Below, in pieces: positions 27,259 to 35,940 of a stretch of DNA of 64,000 nucleotides (within the stretch, counting starts at the first letter, position 1; each line of letters starts with the position of its first letter). This DNA comes from Acidobacteriaceae bacterium. Lineage in GTDB: Bacteria; Acidobacteriota; Terriglobia; Terriglobales; Acidobacteriaceae. The DNA is taken from assembly GCA_003165075.1 (NCBI GenBank), contig PLSM01000182.1, positions 108,446-172,445 of the forward strand, in the 5' to 3' direction. Under the pieces are notes generated by a model. That model was not told where the DNA came from. It was given only the letters and a program-made list of their open reading frames with translations, and ran no database searches. The position numbers and the translations under genes were made by a program.

Positions 27259-28308
27259 TTAGTCCCACCCATGCGCGTCGCGCACCTTAATCATCGTCGC
27301 GAGAATCTCAACCCAGATTTCAGGCGAGGTCATCATCGCGTTTGGAAACATGCAGCCGTCCCAGCAGATATGTTCAAAAGCGCGCGTCGGGGCGCCCGTC
27401 TCGTCGCGCAACCAGAGTCCGGCGATCTGGACGATATCCATCTTTCCGTTCGGATCGTCGGGCGGACAATGGCGTCCAGTCAAATCGTGCGAGCCCGAGC
27501 CTTTTACCGTCCCGTCGTTCTGAGCCACATGGAAGTCGATTGTCCAGGGCCTCAATGCATTGGCGACCTGGCGCAGTGCGTTGGCCAGGATGCTGGGATC
27601 AGACCAATCAAAACCCTCGGGCAGCAATCGGCTCTCGGGCGAGTTGTAGCCCAGAGCGTAGAGCATCGTGTGTGCCATGTCAGCCTGAAAACCAAGGGTT
27701 TTGGGACGGTCCACCAGTTCCAGAAGCTCCACCATATGTTTCCAGCCGTGCATGCCCCCCCAACAGATCTCGCCCTCGGCAGCCAGCCTTTCGCCATAGC
27801 CTTCAGCGATAAAGCAAGCCTCGCGAAAAGTATCCGCAATACGCTTCGTGCCTTCGAGCGGGTCTTCTGCCCACGATGCGGGACTCACTGCCGAATCAAT
27901 ACGCACCACGCCATATTTGCGGATACCGAGATGGCGAAGTTTTTGGCCGATTGCGCACGCTTTGCGAACCTGCGCGAGAAAACGGCCGCGCTCCTCCGCT
28001 GATCCCATGGCCGAGCCGCCACCGACCGGAGGCCAAACGGGTGCGATCAGGGAACCAGCGACCAGATGGTGCGCAGCAATCTTATCGGCGAGCCGTTTAA
28101 GGTCGTCCTCGGTCGAATCGATGTCAGTGTGAGGCAGCGACAAGAAGAGGTCGACGCCGTCGAATCTGATCCCATCCACCTGGGCCGCTACGGTCAGATT
28201 GAGCATGGTATCGAGATCGATCGCCGGTTCCGAGTCTGTTCCCTTGCCAACGATGCCAGGCCACATCGCGTTATGAAGGGCGGGCAATTTGTGCTTGGAG
28301 GTACTAAT
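27259..28308 (-). CDS. Sugar phosphate isomerase/epimerase-like TIM-barrel protein
   Basis: An AP-endonuclease-2-type TIM barrel related to xylose isomerase-like epimerases. Motifs include [49 protein letters not shown] and [12 protein letters not shown], giving the Glu, Asp and His metal ligands of the fold. The frame can be opened at an ATG at 28374, but that start lies inside the repeat at 28347-28430 and lacks a ribosome binding site. GGAAGGAG lies just before two in-frame ATT codons (28314 and 28308); I use 28308, giving 349 residues. An ATG at residue 15 of this version is the conservative alternative. It lies between the cupin and Gfo/Idh/MocA genes and probably isomerises or dehydrates a keto-sugar. 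Confidence 0.75.
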   Translation of the reverse strand: MSTSKHKLPALHNAMWPGIVGKGTDSEPAIDLDTMLNLTVAAQVDGIRFDGVDLFLSLPHTDIDSTEDDLKRLADKIAAHHLVAGSLIAPVWPPVGGGSAMGSAEERGRFLAQVRKACAIGQKLRHLGIRKYGVVRIDSAVSPASWAEDPLEGTKRIADTFREACFIAEGYGERLAAEGEICWGGMHGWKHMVELLELVDRPKTLGFQADMAHTMLYALGYNSPESRLLPEGFDWSDPSILANALRQVANALRPWTIDFHVAQNDGTVKGSGSHDLTGRHCPPDDPNGKMDIVQIAGLWLRDETGAPTRAFEHICWDGCMFPNAMMTSPEIWVEILATMIKVRDAHGWD

Positions 28309-28346
28309 AGCAATTCTCCTTCCTGAGACTCTGACCGTTTGATTTT

Positions 28347-28430
28347 GTGCTTTCCCACCCTTGCGGCAAAACAAATACGCCGCAAGGATGGGCCACCCCT
28401 ATAGGTACAACATCATGAGGTCAGAGACCT
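28347..28430. repeat. 84 bp palindromic intergenic repeat, copy B
   Basis: Same element as 13866-13950. The core arms are CCCACCCTTGCGG (28354-28366) and CCGCAAGGATGGG (28380-28392) around ACAAATAC. Like copy A it starts at the 3' end of a minus-strand gene: its end GGTCAGAGACCT touches the stop codon of the cupin gene (28429). It therefore lies between the cupin and the epimerase-like gene and could terminate or attenuate transcription between them. Confidence 0.85.
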
Positions 28431-29649
28431 AACGGTCTTTTCGAAGCGACTCTGCGTCCGGATTTCCCGGGCCGAAGTGCTTCAACATTACCAGCGGATC
28501 TGTGGTGCTCGGGTTCTGGATGCGCACGCCTTCCTTGGCCGCAGCGGCTGTAACAAAAAGCTCGTCCTGCGTGAGCTCGCCAAATCGAATCATGGACGGA
28601 GTGGAAACTGGAGTCTTGCCGAAGGCGCCGTAACCTTGGGTAAGAATCAAACCGTATGCAGCAGCATCCTTGATGGTTACACTGCGATTCGGCAGAACGG
28701 TGAGTTCCTTTGCCGAGTAGTAAGCATTCCCATAAGTGATCCACATCTCGCGGTACCCCGCATCCGCCATCTCTCCGATCGGACGAACGGGTACCGGATG
28801 CCTCTTATTGCTCTTTGCGAACTCCGGGTTCACGTTGGCGTCCCAATCGATCATGCTGATCAGATAGTCGAGATCGTGATGGTACTCGGGTAGCACATCC
28901 TTGGTAAGTAGACTCCAATCGACGATACGCCCCTCCACTTCAGACTGGAACATTGCGAACACATCGCTGTTGACCTGAGGCTCATAGGTCACCAAGGATC
29001 CAGGAGCATGGAGAACACCAGGATCTACTTGCCATCCGCTTCCCGGCTCGAGCCGGTAGGCGCGGGAGTGGAACAGAATGCCATTGTCGCCCCGGTTCCA
29101 CCGCTCAAGGCAGCGATGGATATCTTCCTTTGTGGTCCCGGGTTCAAGACCCATGTAGGTATGGGGAAAGTTATTGCTGAGCAGGTTGTATTGCGGAGGG
29201 AAATAGTACGCTTCCGGCTTGCCCTTGTGTCCTACCAGCTTGGCAAACTTGTCGGTCTGATGCAGGTGATGCGGAATTGGTCCCATGTTATCGAAGAACT
29301 TACAGAGCAGGTTCCACCCATCTTCGCGCTCCATCACATCAGCGCCAAGCAGGATATCGCCGGCGCATGCGACCGCATCCTTCAGTAAAAATCTTGTTCC
29401 CGCAGCGGGATGGACATAGCTTAGGCCTTCGTCTGGGGTGGTCGCGGGACCATTGGAAGCTTTGGTAGTAGAGGAGAACCACCGTTCGTTGATCCCTCCC
29501 CGTTCAGCGCCAAACGAGTAGAGGTCATCCGGATGAAGTCTCAATCTTTGCCCAGGAATCATGAAAGAGCGAGGCACCCATGTCGGTTCTAACCTTAGCA
29601 CTCCATCCGATGCGTTGACCGCTTCTTGTACGCGCGCGCGATTCAGCAT
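28429..29649 (-). CDS. Cupin-fold sugar isomerase-like protein (phosphomannose isomerase type)
   Basis: A 406-residue protein with AGGAGAAGAAGAA before the ATG at 29649. The HHLHQTDKFAKLVG segment with its clustered His and Lys, the Tyr-rich PEAYYFPPQYN, and WQVDPGVLHAPGSLVTYEPQ fit a type I phosphomannose-isomerase-like double cupin with a metal site. No signal peptide is seen. It is the first gene of the minus-strand sugar cluster and is followed by repeat B, then the TIM-barrel gene. It probably isomerises an aldose or ketose in the cytoplasm. The family assignment rests on motifs; the substrate is unknown. Confidence 0.65.
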   Translation of the reverse strand: MLNRARVQEAVNASDGVLRLEPTWVPRSFMIPGQRLRLHPDDLYSFGAERGGINERWFSSTTKASNGPATTPDEGLSYVHPAAGTRFLLKDAVACAGDILLGADVMEREDGWNLLCKFFDNMGPIPHHLHQTDKFAKLVGHKGKPEAYYFPPQYNLLSNNFPHTYMGLEPGTTKEDIHRCLERWNRGDNGILFHSRAYRLEPGSGWQVDPGVLHAPGSLVTYEPQVNSDVFAMFQSEVEGRIVDWSLLTKDVLPEYHHDLDYLISMIDWDANVNPEFAKSNKRHPVPVRPIGEMADAGYREMWITYGNAYYSAKELTVLPNRSVTIKDAAAYGLILTQGYGAFGKTPVSTPSMIRFGELTQDELFVTAAAAKEGVRIQNPSTTDPLVMLKHFGPGNPDAESLRKDR

Positions 29650-29814
29650 TTCTTCTTCTCCTGATAGATCATTCTGGTTCTTGCAAGAACATTGATCTCA
29701 GCCGGTATATGCCGACCCTTCGAAAGCTCAAGCGGCAGATTCACACGCTCGCACATCTCGCATGTCACCTGCTTCCAAAATGCGACATGCTGATCGACCG
29801 TCTCCCCATATCCC

Positions 29815-29863
29815 TACGTTTCGTTGCACGAACGTATCATCACAAGTCGACCACGGAATTATA
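29815..29863 (-). promoter_or_regulatory. Putative promoter and operator of the sugar cluster
   Basis: On the minus strand a TATAAT box (29863-29858) is followed, 21 bp later, by an imperfect palindrome at 29836-29815: TACGT...TCGT and ACGA...ACGTA arms, 9 bp with one bulged base. The palindrome would lie just after the start site, a usual position for a repressor block. The -35 is poor. The element is 166 bp before the cupin gene. Confidence 0.4.
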
Positions 29864-29916
29864 AGGCCGCTCGGGCGTCGGACACACCAAAAGCAGAAAG
29901 CCTGAGGCAGCGCCCT

Positions 29917-31503
29917 TTAGTGCTCCAGTGCTATCCCGAAGGAATAAAGGACATTGTTGTGGTCAGTAAAGAATGCATGACCATCCCCGACAGAAACGCC
30001 GGACAGTTGAGTAAAAGTTGGAATCTGATTCTCGCTGGAGTATAACTCCGCGCCGGTTGCAGCATTGAGGAGGTAAAGGGTGGCATGCGTCCTGGCATCT
30101 CCGCCAGAAAGCGCAATCACCACGCCGTTGGCGACCCGCGGAGGGGCTGGATTTACCATGTCTCGGGAAACCCAGACAGGCCTGAGGGCGACTTGTCCAT
30201 TCGATTCTTCAATTCTGAATGCTGCAACGCCTCCATGCGGGGTTGGGCCATTCGACTTGATAGCGCTGTCATCCAGGGGGATTCCCGCAGAGACCGATGC
30301 GAAAACCCATTGAGTTCCGTCCTTGTCCTGCCAGCTTGCAAAGCCGTCCCAATCATGCTTTTCGCCCGGGTTCGAGATAGAGGGCGTTTCAAAAAGAGGC
30401 GTATGGTGATCGGCGCCGCCTAGGGATGCAGCGTCAAGAAGGGCAAGGCTTCCGTCCCTGCCGGGGGCGACAAGCAGCTGCTTCTCTTTGTATTTGAAAG
30501 TTACCGGAGAAACGCCCTGATAACTTGCCATTGCCCCATTTGGCGTATACCAGTCCTGCACCTTCATATTCTTTGAAACTGCCACCACGCTACCGGCATG
30601 GACGTCGGCATTTGAGCCGGGGGTTCCGGCGCCAGTGACGATGAAGGATGTGCCATCGGGAGCAACTACGGGCCCGGTAAGCGCCAGTGGGCGCGCCTCT
30701 GGTGTGGCATAGCTTGCGACAGGGTAGCTGGACGAAGCCAAGTCGATTGCCCAAAGTCCGTTTGGCACGCCTCCGCAACCGCGGCCCGTCGCAGCGTAAA
30801 TAGTGTGGTCAACGATGTTCAGGCCGGAAGGGCTTCCATTGGCCGCAGGCAGAAATCTCACGGGAGGTGCGAAGTCGGCACCGGTGTTAATTACCTGTTC
30901 GTGGAGCATGCCGTCCGCCGTCAACACGTACATGCCCTTCAACCCGAAGTATCCACCGCCGGGCGCAACCCCAAGCCGGCGCTCAATGGATTGAGTGGGA
31001 GGTGGTTCCGGTGGTCGCGGAGTGCCTGGAGCAGTACGACGGCGAGCGTTGAAGTTAATCACGGGAGGCGGTTCCGTCAGCAGACTCAAGCTGGAAGCGC
31101 TGCAACCAGGCACAGTTGCAGGGACAGGTGTGTTGAATTGCTTCTTCCAAATCAGGGTTCCAAGTTCTGAGTCCACCGCATACACTGTGTCCGACGAGCT
31201 CCAATAGACTATGTCCTTAAAGCCCTGGGCATTGATCAGGCGGCTCGCGAGAAGAGGCTCGCTAAAAGATCGGCCGGTCTTCGACAGTTGGCCGAGTTTG
31301 ATCTTCCAGAGAAACTTGACATTGGCGGCTACGCTGTCTGGTCCAAGCTTCGACTCGGCCTTTTGCCAGCCGCTCTGGCCGGGGTCACCGCCAGGCATGT
31401 TCCAGTCGCCTTTTTCGTTCGATTGAGCAGCGATGCCAGTGGACCAGAGGAGAACACTCGCACAGCATAGTCCAATGGCCAACCGAATGAGTCCGTTCTT
31501 CAC
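29917..31503 (-). CDS. Exported PQQ-like beta-propeller protein, copy 1
   Basis: A 528-residue protein. I choose the GTG at 31503 because GGGGGA lies six bases upstream and a signal peptide (LIRLAIGLCCASVLLWSTGIAAQ) follows; an ATG at 31551 is in frame but leaves a poorer N-terminus. Propeller blades typical of quinoprotein-like repeats are seen, for example VYAVDSELGTLIWKKQF and LYLLNAATGAELYSSENQ. A GCGGVPNGLWAIDL motif is shared with its paralogue. A proline-rich linker (APGTPRPPEPPPTQS) sits near residue 170. The gene follows its paralogue by 129 bp. I do not see a full PQQ dehydrogenase active site, so a binding or scaffold role in periplasmic oxidation is as likely as catalysis. Confidence 0.7.
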   Translation of the reverse strand: MKNGLIRLAIGLCCASVLLWSTGIAAQSNEKGDWNMPGGDPGQSGWQKAESKLGPDSVAANVKFLWKIKLGQLSKTGRSFSEPLLASRLINAQGFKDIVYWSSSDTVYAVDSELGTLIWKKQFNTPVPATVPGCSASSLSLLTEPPPVINFNARRRTAPGTPRPPEPPPTQSIERRLGVAPGGGYFGLKGMYVLTADGMLHEQVINTGADFAPPVRFLPAANGSPSGLNIVDHTIYAATGRGCGGVPNGLWAIDLASSSYPVASYATPEARPLALTGPVVAPDGTSFIVTGAGTPGSNADVHAGSVVAVSKNMKVQDWYTPNGAMASYQGVSPVTFKYKEKQLLVAPGRDGSLALLDAASLGGADHHTPLFETPSISNPGEKHDWDGFASWQDKDGTQWVFASVSAGIPLDDSAIKSNGPTPHGGVAAFRIEESNGQVALRPVWVSRDMVNPAPPRVANGVVIALSGGDARTHATLYLLNAATGAELYSSENQIPTFTQLSGVSVGDGHAFFTDHNNVLYSFGIALEH

Positions 31504-31632
31504 TTTAAGTCCCCCAATGGACATCTGCCCAGCAAACCCTAATGAACCCATCCGACCTTCCTCAACAAGAAATGAGGCAGCAGTCTACCGTGTGCCCACC
31601 TTCAAAACCACCAATGCGCCTTATCGCCCGGT

Positions 31633-33195
31633 CTATTTGAGACCAAAGCAATAGATCGTCCCATCGAACGTTCCGAAGATGACCCTATCCCCGGCCACGG
31701 AAAGCCCTGCCTGGTGAAGAAATGATGTAATCTGTCCGCCGCTCGAATAGAGTTCCTTTCCAGTAAGTGCGTCGAGGGCAAAAAGCTTTGCGGGAACGGA
31801 GCGCTGAATTCGTTCCTGCGAGTCGAACAGGCCGCCCACTTCATCGTTGGCCTGACCCGTAAATTCTCCGCCTGCCAGGACAAATACCACACCATTCACA
31901 ATCACTGGAGGTTCGGCGGTCATCATGTCACGGGATAACCAGGCAGGATCCAGTTGCGTCTTGCCCCCTTTCTCCTTCAGCTTGAACGCAACGATTCCAC
32001 CGTGCGGAGTAGGACCATAGGTTTTTGGGAACTTCACCGCAGCGTCACCGCCGGTGGGACCGAGCACCCAGCGCGTACCGCCCTTTTCCTCCCAGCTGGC
32101 GAGACTTCCCCATGTGCCCTCAGTCTGAAAATTGACGTTCTTATTTGAGATGAGATCGCTGCGAAAGAGTGGGGTCATGTGGCCGGCACCGCCGAGCGAC
32201 TTGCTGTCGAGTACAAAGTACCGGCCCTCTTTACCGGAAGCGACGATAACATCACGCCCCTTGTAAGGAAATACGACGGGCGTGACATTCATATCCAAGT
32301 CTCTTCTCGTCAGCCACTCGTGATTGGTCGGCGTGTAGTAGTCCTTTAGGGTTAATTGGTCATTTGCAAAGGTGAATGCCTCGACACTCGTGGAAAGCTT
32401 TCCGGTCGAAGCGTCATAAGTACCATCACCGGACTCAAAGTAGACAGCCCCATCAGAGCCCACGGCAGCGCCAGCAACACCCCACAAGCCGGCCTGCGGC
32501 GGATTAGATACAGTAACTTTTCTATCTTCTAGATTGACCGCATAAAGGGCGTTGGGGACACCTCCGCAGCCTTGACCCGTAATTGTATAGATCACCTTGT
32601 TCGCCAGGTTCAGTCCATAAGGTTTACCGTAAGGCCTTGGGAGAACCTGAATAGCCGGGTCACTCTCTCGGCCCGTCGCCAGATCCATGATGTGCATATA
32701 ACCATCGCTGGCCAGCACATATAAGTGTCGGACAGACGCATCACTCTGCGAAACGACCGGTGTAGCGCTCAGTGCGTTAGTGCATATGAATCCACTGCCC
32801 TCGCCGGGCTCCTGTGGCTTGTTTGACTCCCACTTCAGTTTCTTTTCCCAGACAAGCGTTCCTTTTTCCGCATCGATTGCGTAGACATCGTTTGCGGCGC
32901 CTGCCAGAATGGCGAGTGTCTGGGCATCACCGGCGATGTTCACTCCGGCTACGATCAAGGGTTCCCGAAATGACAACATTCCCATCGGCTTACTGGCAAC
33001 GTTGACCTTCCACAACAGCCGCAAGCTTCCTACGTTTCGGGGCGTTATGTTTGATTTGCTTCGCTGCCAAGCGTCTCGCGCTGTATCTCCGCTACTGGTC
33101 AGCCACTCCGAGCCAGATTGGCCGCACGCCGGTTTTGCCCACATCAATGTGCACCCTAAAAGGCAAATTGACGGCAAAGCTCTTAGGCAGCGCAT
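31633..33195 (-). CDS. Exported PQQ-like beta-propeller protein, copy 2
   Basis: A 520-residue paralogue of the preceding gene. The ATG at 33195 is preferred, with AGGAG ten bases before it and a signal peptide (LRALPSICLLGCTLMWAKPACGQ) behind it; an ATG nine codons earlier is the alternative. Blade motifs include VYAIDAEKGTLVWEKKL and LFALDALTGKELYSSGGQ. The GCGGVPNALYAVNL motif and PTPHGGIVAFK are shared with copy 1, so the pair arose by duplication. The gene is divergent from the cytochrome peroxidase operon, and the two may work together in periplasmic redox chemistry, which is an inference from position. Confidence 0.7.
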   Translation of the reverse strand: MRCLRALPSICLLGCTLMWAKPACGQSGSEWLTSSGDTARDAWQRSKSNITPRNVGSLRLLWKVNVASKPMGMLSFREPLIVAGVNIAGDAQTLAILAGAANDVYAIDAEKGTLVWEKKLKWESNKPQEPGEGSGFICTNALSATPVVSQSDASVRHLYVLASDGYMHIMDLATGRESDPAIQVLPRPYGKPYGLNLANKVIYTITGQGCGGVPNALYAVNLEDRKVTVSNPPQAGLWGVAGAAVGSDGAVYFESGDGTYDASTGKLSTSVEAFTFANDQLTLKDYYTPTNHEWLTRRDLDMNVTPVVFPYKGRDVIVASGKEGRYFVLDSKSLGGAGHMTPLFRSDLISNKNVNFQTEGTWGSLASWEEKGGTRWVLGPTGGDAAVKFPKTYGPTPHGGIVAFKLKEKGGKTQLDPAWLSRDMMTAEPPVIVNGVVFVLAGGEFTGQANDEVGGLFDSQERIQRSVPAKLFALDALTGKELYSSGGQITSFLHQAGLSVAGDRVIFGTFDGTIYCFGLK

Positions 33196-33741
33196 CCTGG
33201 TCAAACTCCTATTCAATGACATTGAACCGACACCTTTTGGTAGACGACTTGACCTATCTGAAACTTGCGGTTTTGGATACTGCCGATCTGGCCATCGCGC
33301 ACAACAGCGATGCTCTCCTGATACTGCGATTCCCCGCGACCGAAATGGAGCGGTTCCGTTTGGGAATCCTTGCGTTCCAGACAGAGAGAACTGAAAGATT
33401 ATGGTTGTGCCACTGAGGCCTGCGAAAAATCCGGTGGAGAGGCAGGGGATACCGAAAATTCCTGAACATCGGGGGCGATTATGGCAAAAATCACATTGCG
33501 AACGGAATACTAGCTGTCACGCTCGACATCTGTCAATGGAACCGCACTTCGGGTACACGAGATCAGGCTGGATGCGCCCGCCGCGATCGACAGAAAATGA
33601 GTATAGATCAGCTCGATTCGTAGACCGCCCGGTGCTGCCTGTCAGCCCGGTAAATACGAACGCGTGTGCCGGGGCGATCCGCTTGAGTCCGCGAACGGAT
33701 TCTGCGCGGTTTGGCATCGAATGAGAGAGGCGCCGAGCAGG
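33196..33741. other. Divergent intergenic region before the redox operon
   Basis: No recognisable gene. Short open frames on both strands lack ribosome binding sites and familiar motifs. A strong plus-strand promoter lies at its right end (33742-33771). I did not find a convincing promoter for the minus-strand propeller gene. Confidence 0.5.
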
Positions 33742-33771
33742 TTGACAGGGGTCTGCGGGCCTCCTTACAAT
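33742..33771 (+). promoter_or_regulatory. Strong sigma-70-type promoter of the redox operon
   Basis: TTGACA (33742-33747), 18 bp spacer, TACAAT (33766-33771). The -35 is perfect and the -10 matches at five of six positions. Predicted start near 33778, about 300 nt before my chosen start of the peroxidase gene. Confidence 0.65.
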
Positions 33772-34078
33772 CCTCGAAATTGAGGGATTTAGCGTTTCTT
33801 AACCCAAGCCTGAAGTAAATTCCCCAAAGGCTCTTCCCCGGCCAGTTATCACGAATCCATGTCCGTTGAAGCATCTTAATCTAGGAGTTTCGGTTCTGGG
33901 GCAGAAACTGAGCTGGGATTGCCCGAAGAATCGGTCAGAGGCGTCAGAGAGTTCTTCCATTGCGAAGACGAACAGGCTTTTTGAGATGGATGGTTTGGGC
34001 AACTTCACGGAATTCAGACGAACAAAACTCGGAGCATTCGATTCGCGGGGCCATCGCCTACAGGTCACGAGACTTGTA

Positions 34079-35143
34079 GTGCAATGCTGGGACGCCTGCG
34101 TGGGGGGAGCACTGCTTGTTCCATTGGCGCTTATCTGTGGGTGCAACGCTTCTGCAAGCGCGAGACCAGTCGGAATCACGGTAGCGATTAGTGTCCCTGT
34201 GGGATTGCCGGCGGTTCCCATTCCACCGGATAATCCTCCAACCCTGAATGCAATTGCATTAGGCCGAAAACTGTTCTATGACACCAGACTTTCAAAAGAT
34301 GGCTCCTTATCATGCGCCTCATGTCATCACCCGGAATCCAGGTTTGCGGATACGCGGGAACGATCGACTGGAGTTGGTGGGGCGAGAGGGTTGCGACACG
34401 CTCCCACGCTGGTGAACGCTGCTTACTCACCGCTTTTGTTCTGGGATGGCCGTGCCCGGAGCCTCGAAGCTCAGGTAGGTAGCCCGATTGCAGATCCGCT
34501 CGAGATGAGTCAGGCACACCAGGGCGCCGCAGCGAAGCTTCAGGGCGACAGTGAATACAGAGCGATGTTCCAAAGTGCATTTGGGAGGGACACGATCACC
34601 ATCGAGAGGATAGAAAACGCACTTGCAAGCTTCGAACGGACGATCCTTAGCGGCAACTCGGCGTTTGATGAGTATGAGTATCAGGGCCACAGAGACGCTC
34701 TCTCACCGGCCCAGATTCGTGGGCTTGCCCTCTTTAAAGATCCTCTCAAAGGTAACTGCGCCGCGTGTCACACCATCGGCCCCCATTACGCACTCTTCAC
34801 AGATGGCGAGTTTCACAATACCGGAGAAGGGGTGGGAGACGACGAACAACTCGCTGACTTGGGCCGATTTCAAGTCACCAAGATAGACGCTGACATGGGT
34901 GCGTTCAAGACACCAACCCTTCGCAACGTCGCAGTGAATGGACCTTACATGCACGACGGCAAGCTGAAAACGCTGAAAGACGTGGTGGATTTTTATGCGG
35001 GCGGAGGGAACTCCAATCCCCACCTGGACAAGAGAATATCGAGAGTCGCACTTTCTGGCCGAGACCGGAGCGACCTTGTTGAGTTTCTGAAGTCGCTCAC
35101 AGGCGAAATCCCATCCAGTGTGGGTCCGCCGGGAGGGGATTAG
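34079..35143 (+). CDS. Di-haem cytochrome c peroxidase/MauG-type lipoprotein
   Basis: Two haem motifs, CASCHHPESRFAD and CAACHTIGPHY, plus TLRNVAVNGPYMHDGKLKTLKDVVDFY near the C-terminus define the bacterial cytochrome c peroxidase/MauG family, which reduces peroxide or oxidises a protein partner in the periplasm. The frame is open from 33866. I choose the GTG at 34079, giving 354 residues, because a lipoprotein signal with lipobox LICGC follows at once; an ATG at 33986 is the alternative and would leave about 30 extra residues before the signal. The Shine-Dalgarno is weak for both. The next gene starts 5 bp after the stop, so the genes are co-transcribed from the promoter at 33742. Confidence 0.8.
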   Translation: MQCWDACVGGALLVPLALICGCNASASARPVGITVAISVPVGLPAVPIPPDNPPTLNAIALGRKLFYDTRLSKDGSLSCASCHHPESRFADTRERSTGVGGARGLRHAPTLVNAAYSPLLFWDGRARSLEAQVGSPIADPLEMSQAHQGAAAKLQGDSEYRAMFQSAFGRDTITIERIENALASFERTILSGNSAFDEYEYQGHRDALSPAQIRGLALFKDPLKGNCAACHTIGPHYALFTDGEFHNTGEGVGDDEQLADLGRFQVTKIDADMGAFKTPTLRNVAVNGPYMHDGKLKTLKDVVDFYAGGGNSNPHLDKRISRVALSGRDRSDLVEFLKSLTGEIPSSVGPPGGD

Positions 35144-35148
35144 TTTAT

Positions 35149-35937
35149 ATGCAACTTCTCCGCCTGTTCCATTCCTGCTGTCTACTCTCTTTGGCTCCAA
35201 TGGTCATCGGCTGTTCAAGCAACGCAAAGAAAGCATCCCCGTCCGATGATCATGCTCAGCAAAACGTTGCTCCCGTGTTTCATGTAGATCCGCTCACGGC
35301 TGGATCGATCTCGGGCACTATCCGCTACACCGGTCAGAAGCCATCGCGAAAGATGATCGACATGAGTGAAGACCCGGCCTGTGTCGAGGCGCACCGAGGT
35401 AAAGCGCTGGATGAGTCTCTCGTTGTAAGCCCGAAGGGCTCGCTGGCCAATGCCTTCATTTATGTCAAAGATGGGTTGCAGGGCAAGAGATTTGAGACAC
35501 CGACGACGCCGGTCATGATTGAGCAGAATGGGTGCTGGTTCAGGCCGCGGGTTCTTGGCATTCAGACAAATCAAGTTCTGGAGGTGACGAATTCCGATCC
35601 GGTGACCCATAACATTCATCCGATGGCTCAGATCAACCGGGAGTGGAACCATAGTCAAGGAGCCGGGGATCCTCCACTGGCTCGCAGATTCACGAAACCC
35701 GAGGTCATGATTTCTGTGAAATGCAACATCCATAGCTGGATGCACGCTTTTATCGGTGTCGTGAGTAATCCCTATTTCGCGGTATCGAAAGAAGACGGAA
35801 CTTACGCTATCGGCAACTTACCCCCTGGCGAATACACAGTTGCAGTTTGGCAAGAGAGGCTCGGCACACAAGAGCGGCAAGTCACTGTCGCTCCTCATTC
35901 GAACACTGAAACAGATATTACGTTTAAGGGGCAATGA
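35149..35937 (+). CDS. Cupredoxin-like lipoprotein with CarboxypepD_reg-type domain
   Basis: A 262-residue lipoprotein with a signal ending in VIGC (Cys22). The central part (about residues 120-205) looks like a cupredoxin: His154 in VTHNIH, then Cys192, His195 and Met198 in KCNIHSWMHAF give the His-Cys-His-Met set of a type 1 copper site. The last 55 residues (YAIGNLPPGEYTVAVWQ) resemble a carboxypeptidase regulatory-like beta sandwich. Proteins of this kind are sometimes named methylamine utilisation protein because they sit next to MauG-type peroxidases, as here. It would carry electrons between the peroxidase and other partners in the periplasm. It sits 5 bp after the peroxidase and 3 bp before the next gene. 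Confidence 0.75.
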   Translation: MQLLRLFHSCCLLSLAPMVIGCSSNAKKASPSDDHAQQNVAPVFHVDPLTAGSISGTIRYTGQKPSRKMIDMSEDPACVEAHRGKALDESLVVSPKGSLANAFIYVKDGLQGKRFETPTTPVMIEQNGCWFRPRVLGIQTNQVLEVTNSDPVTHNIHPMAQINREWNHSQGAGDPPLARRFTKPEVMISVKCNIHSWMHAFIGVVSNPYFAVSKEDGTYAIGNLPPGEYTVAVWQERLGTQERQVTVAPHSNTETDITFKGQ

Positions 35938-35940
35938 ATT

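Noticed and set aside
33401..33724. 107-codon plus-strand frame in the divergent region before the redox operon
   Set aside because: No ribosome binding site, arginine/proline-rich chance composition, and it ends just before a strong promoter.
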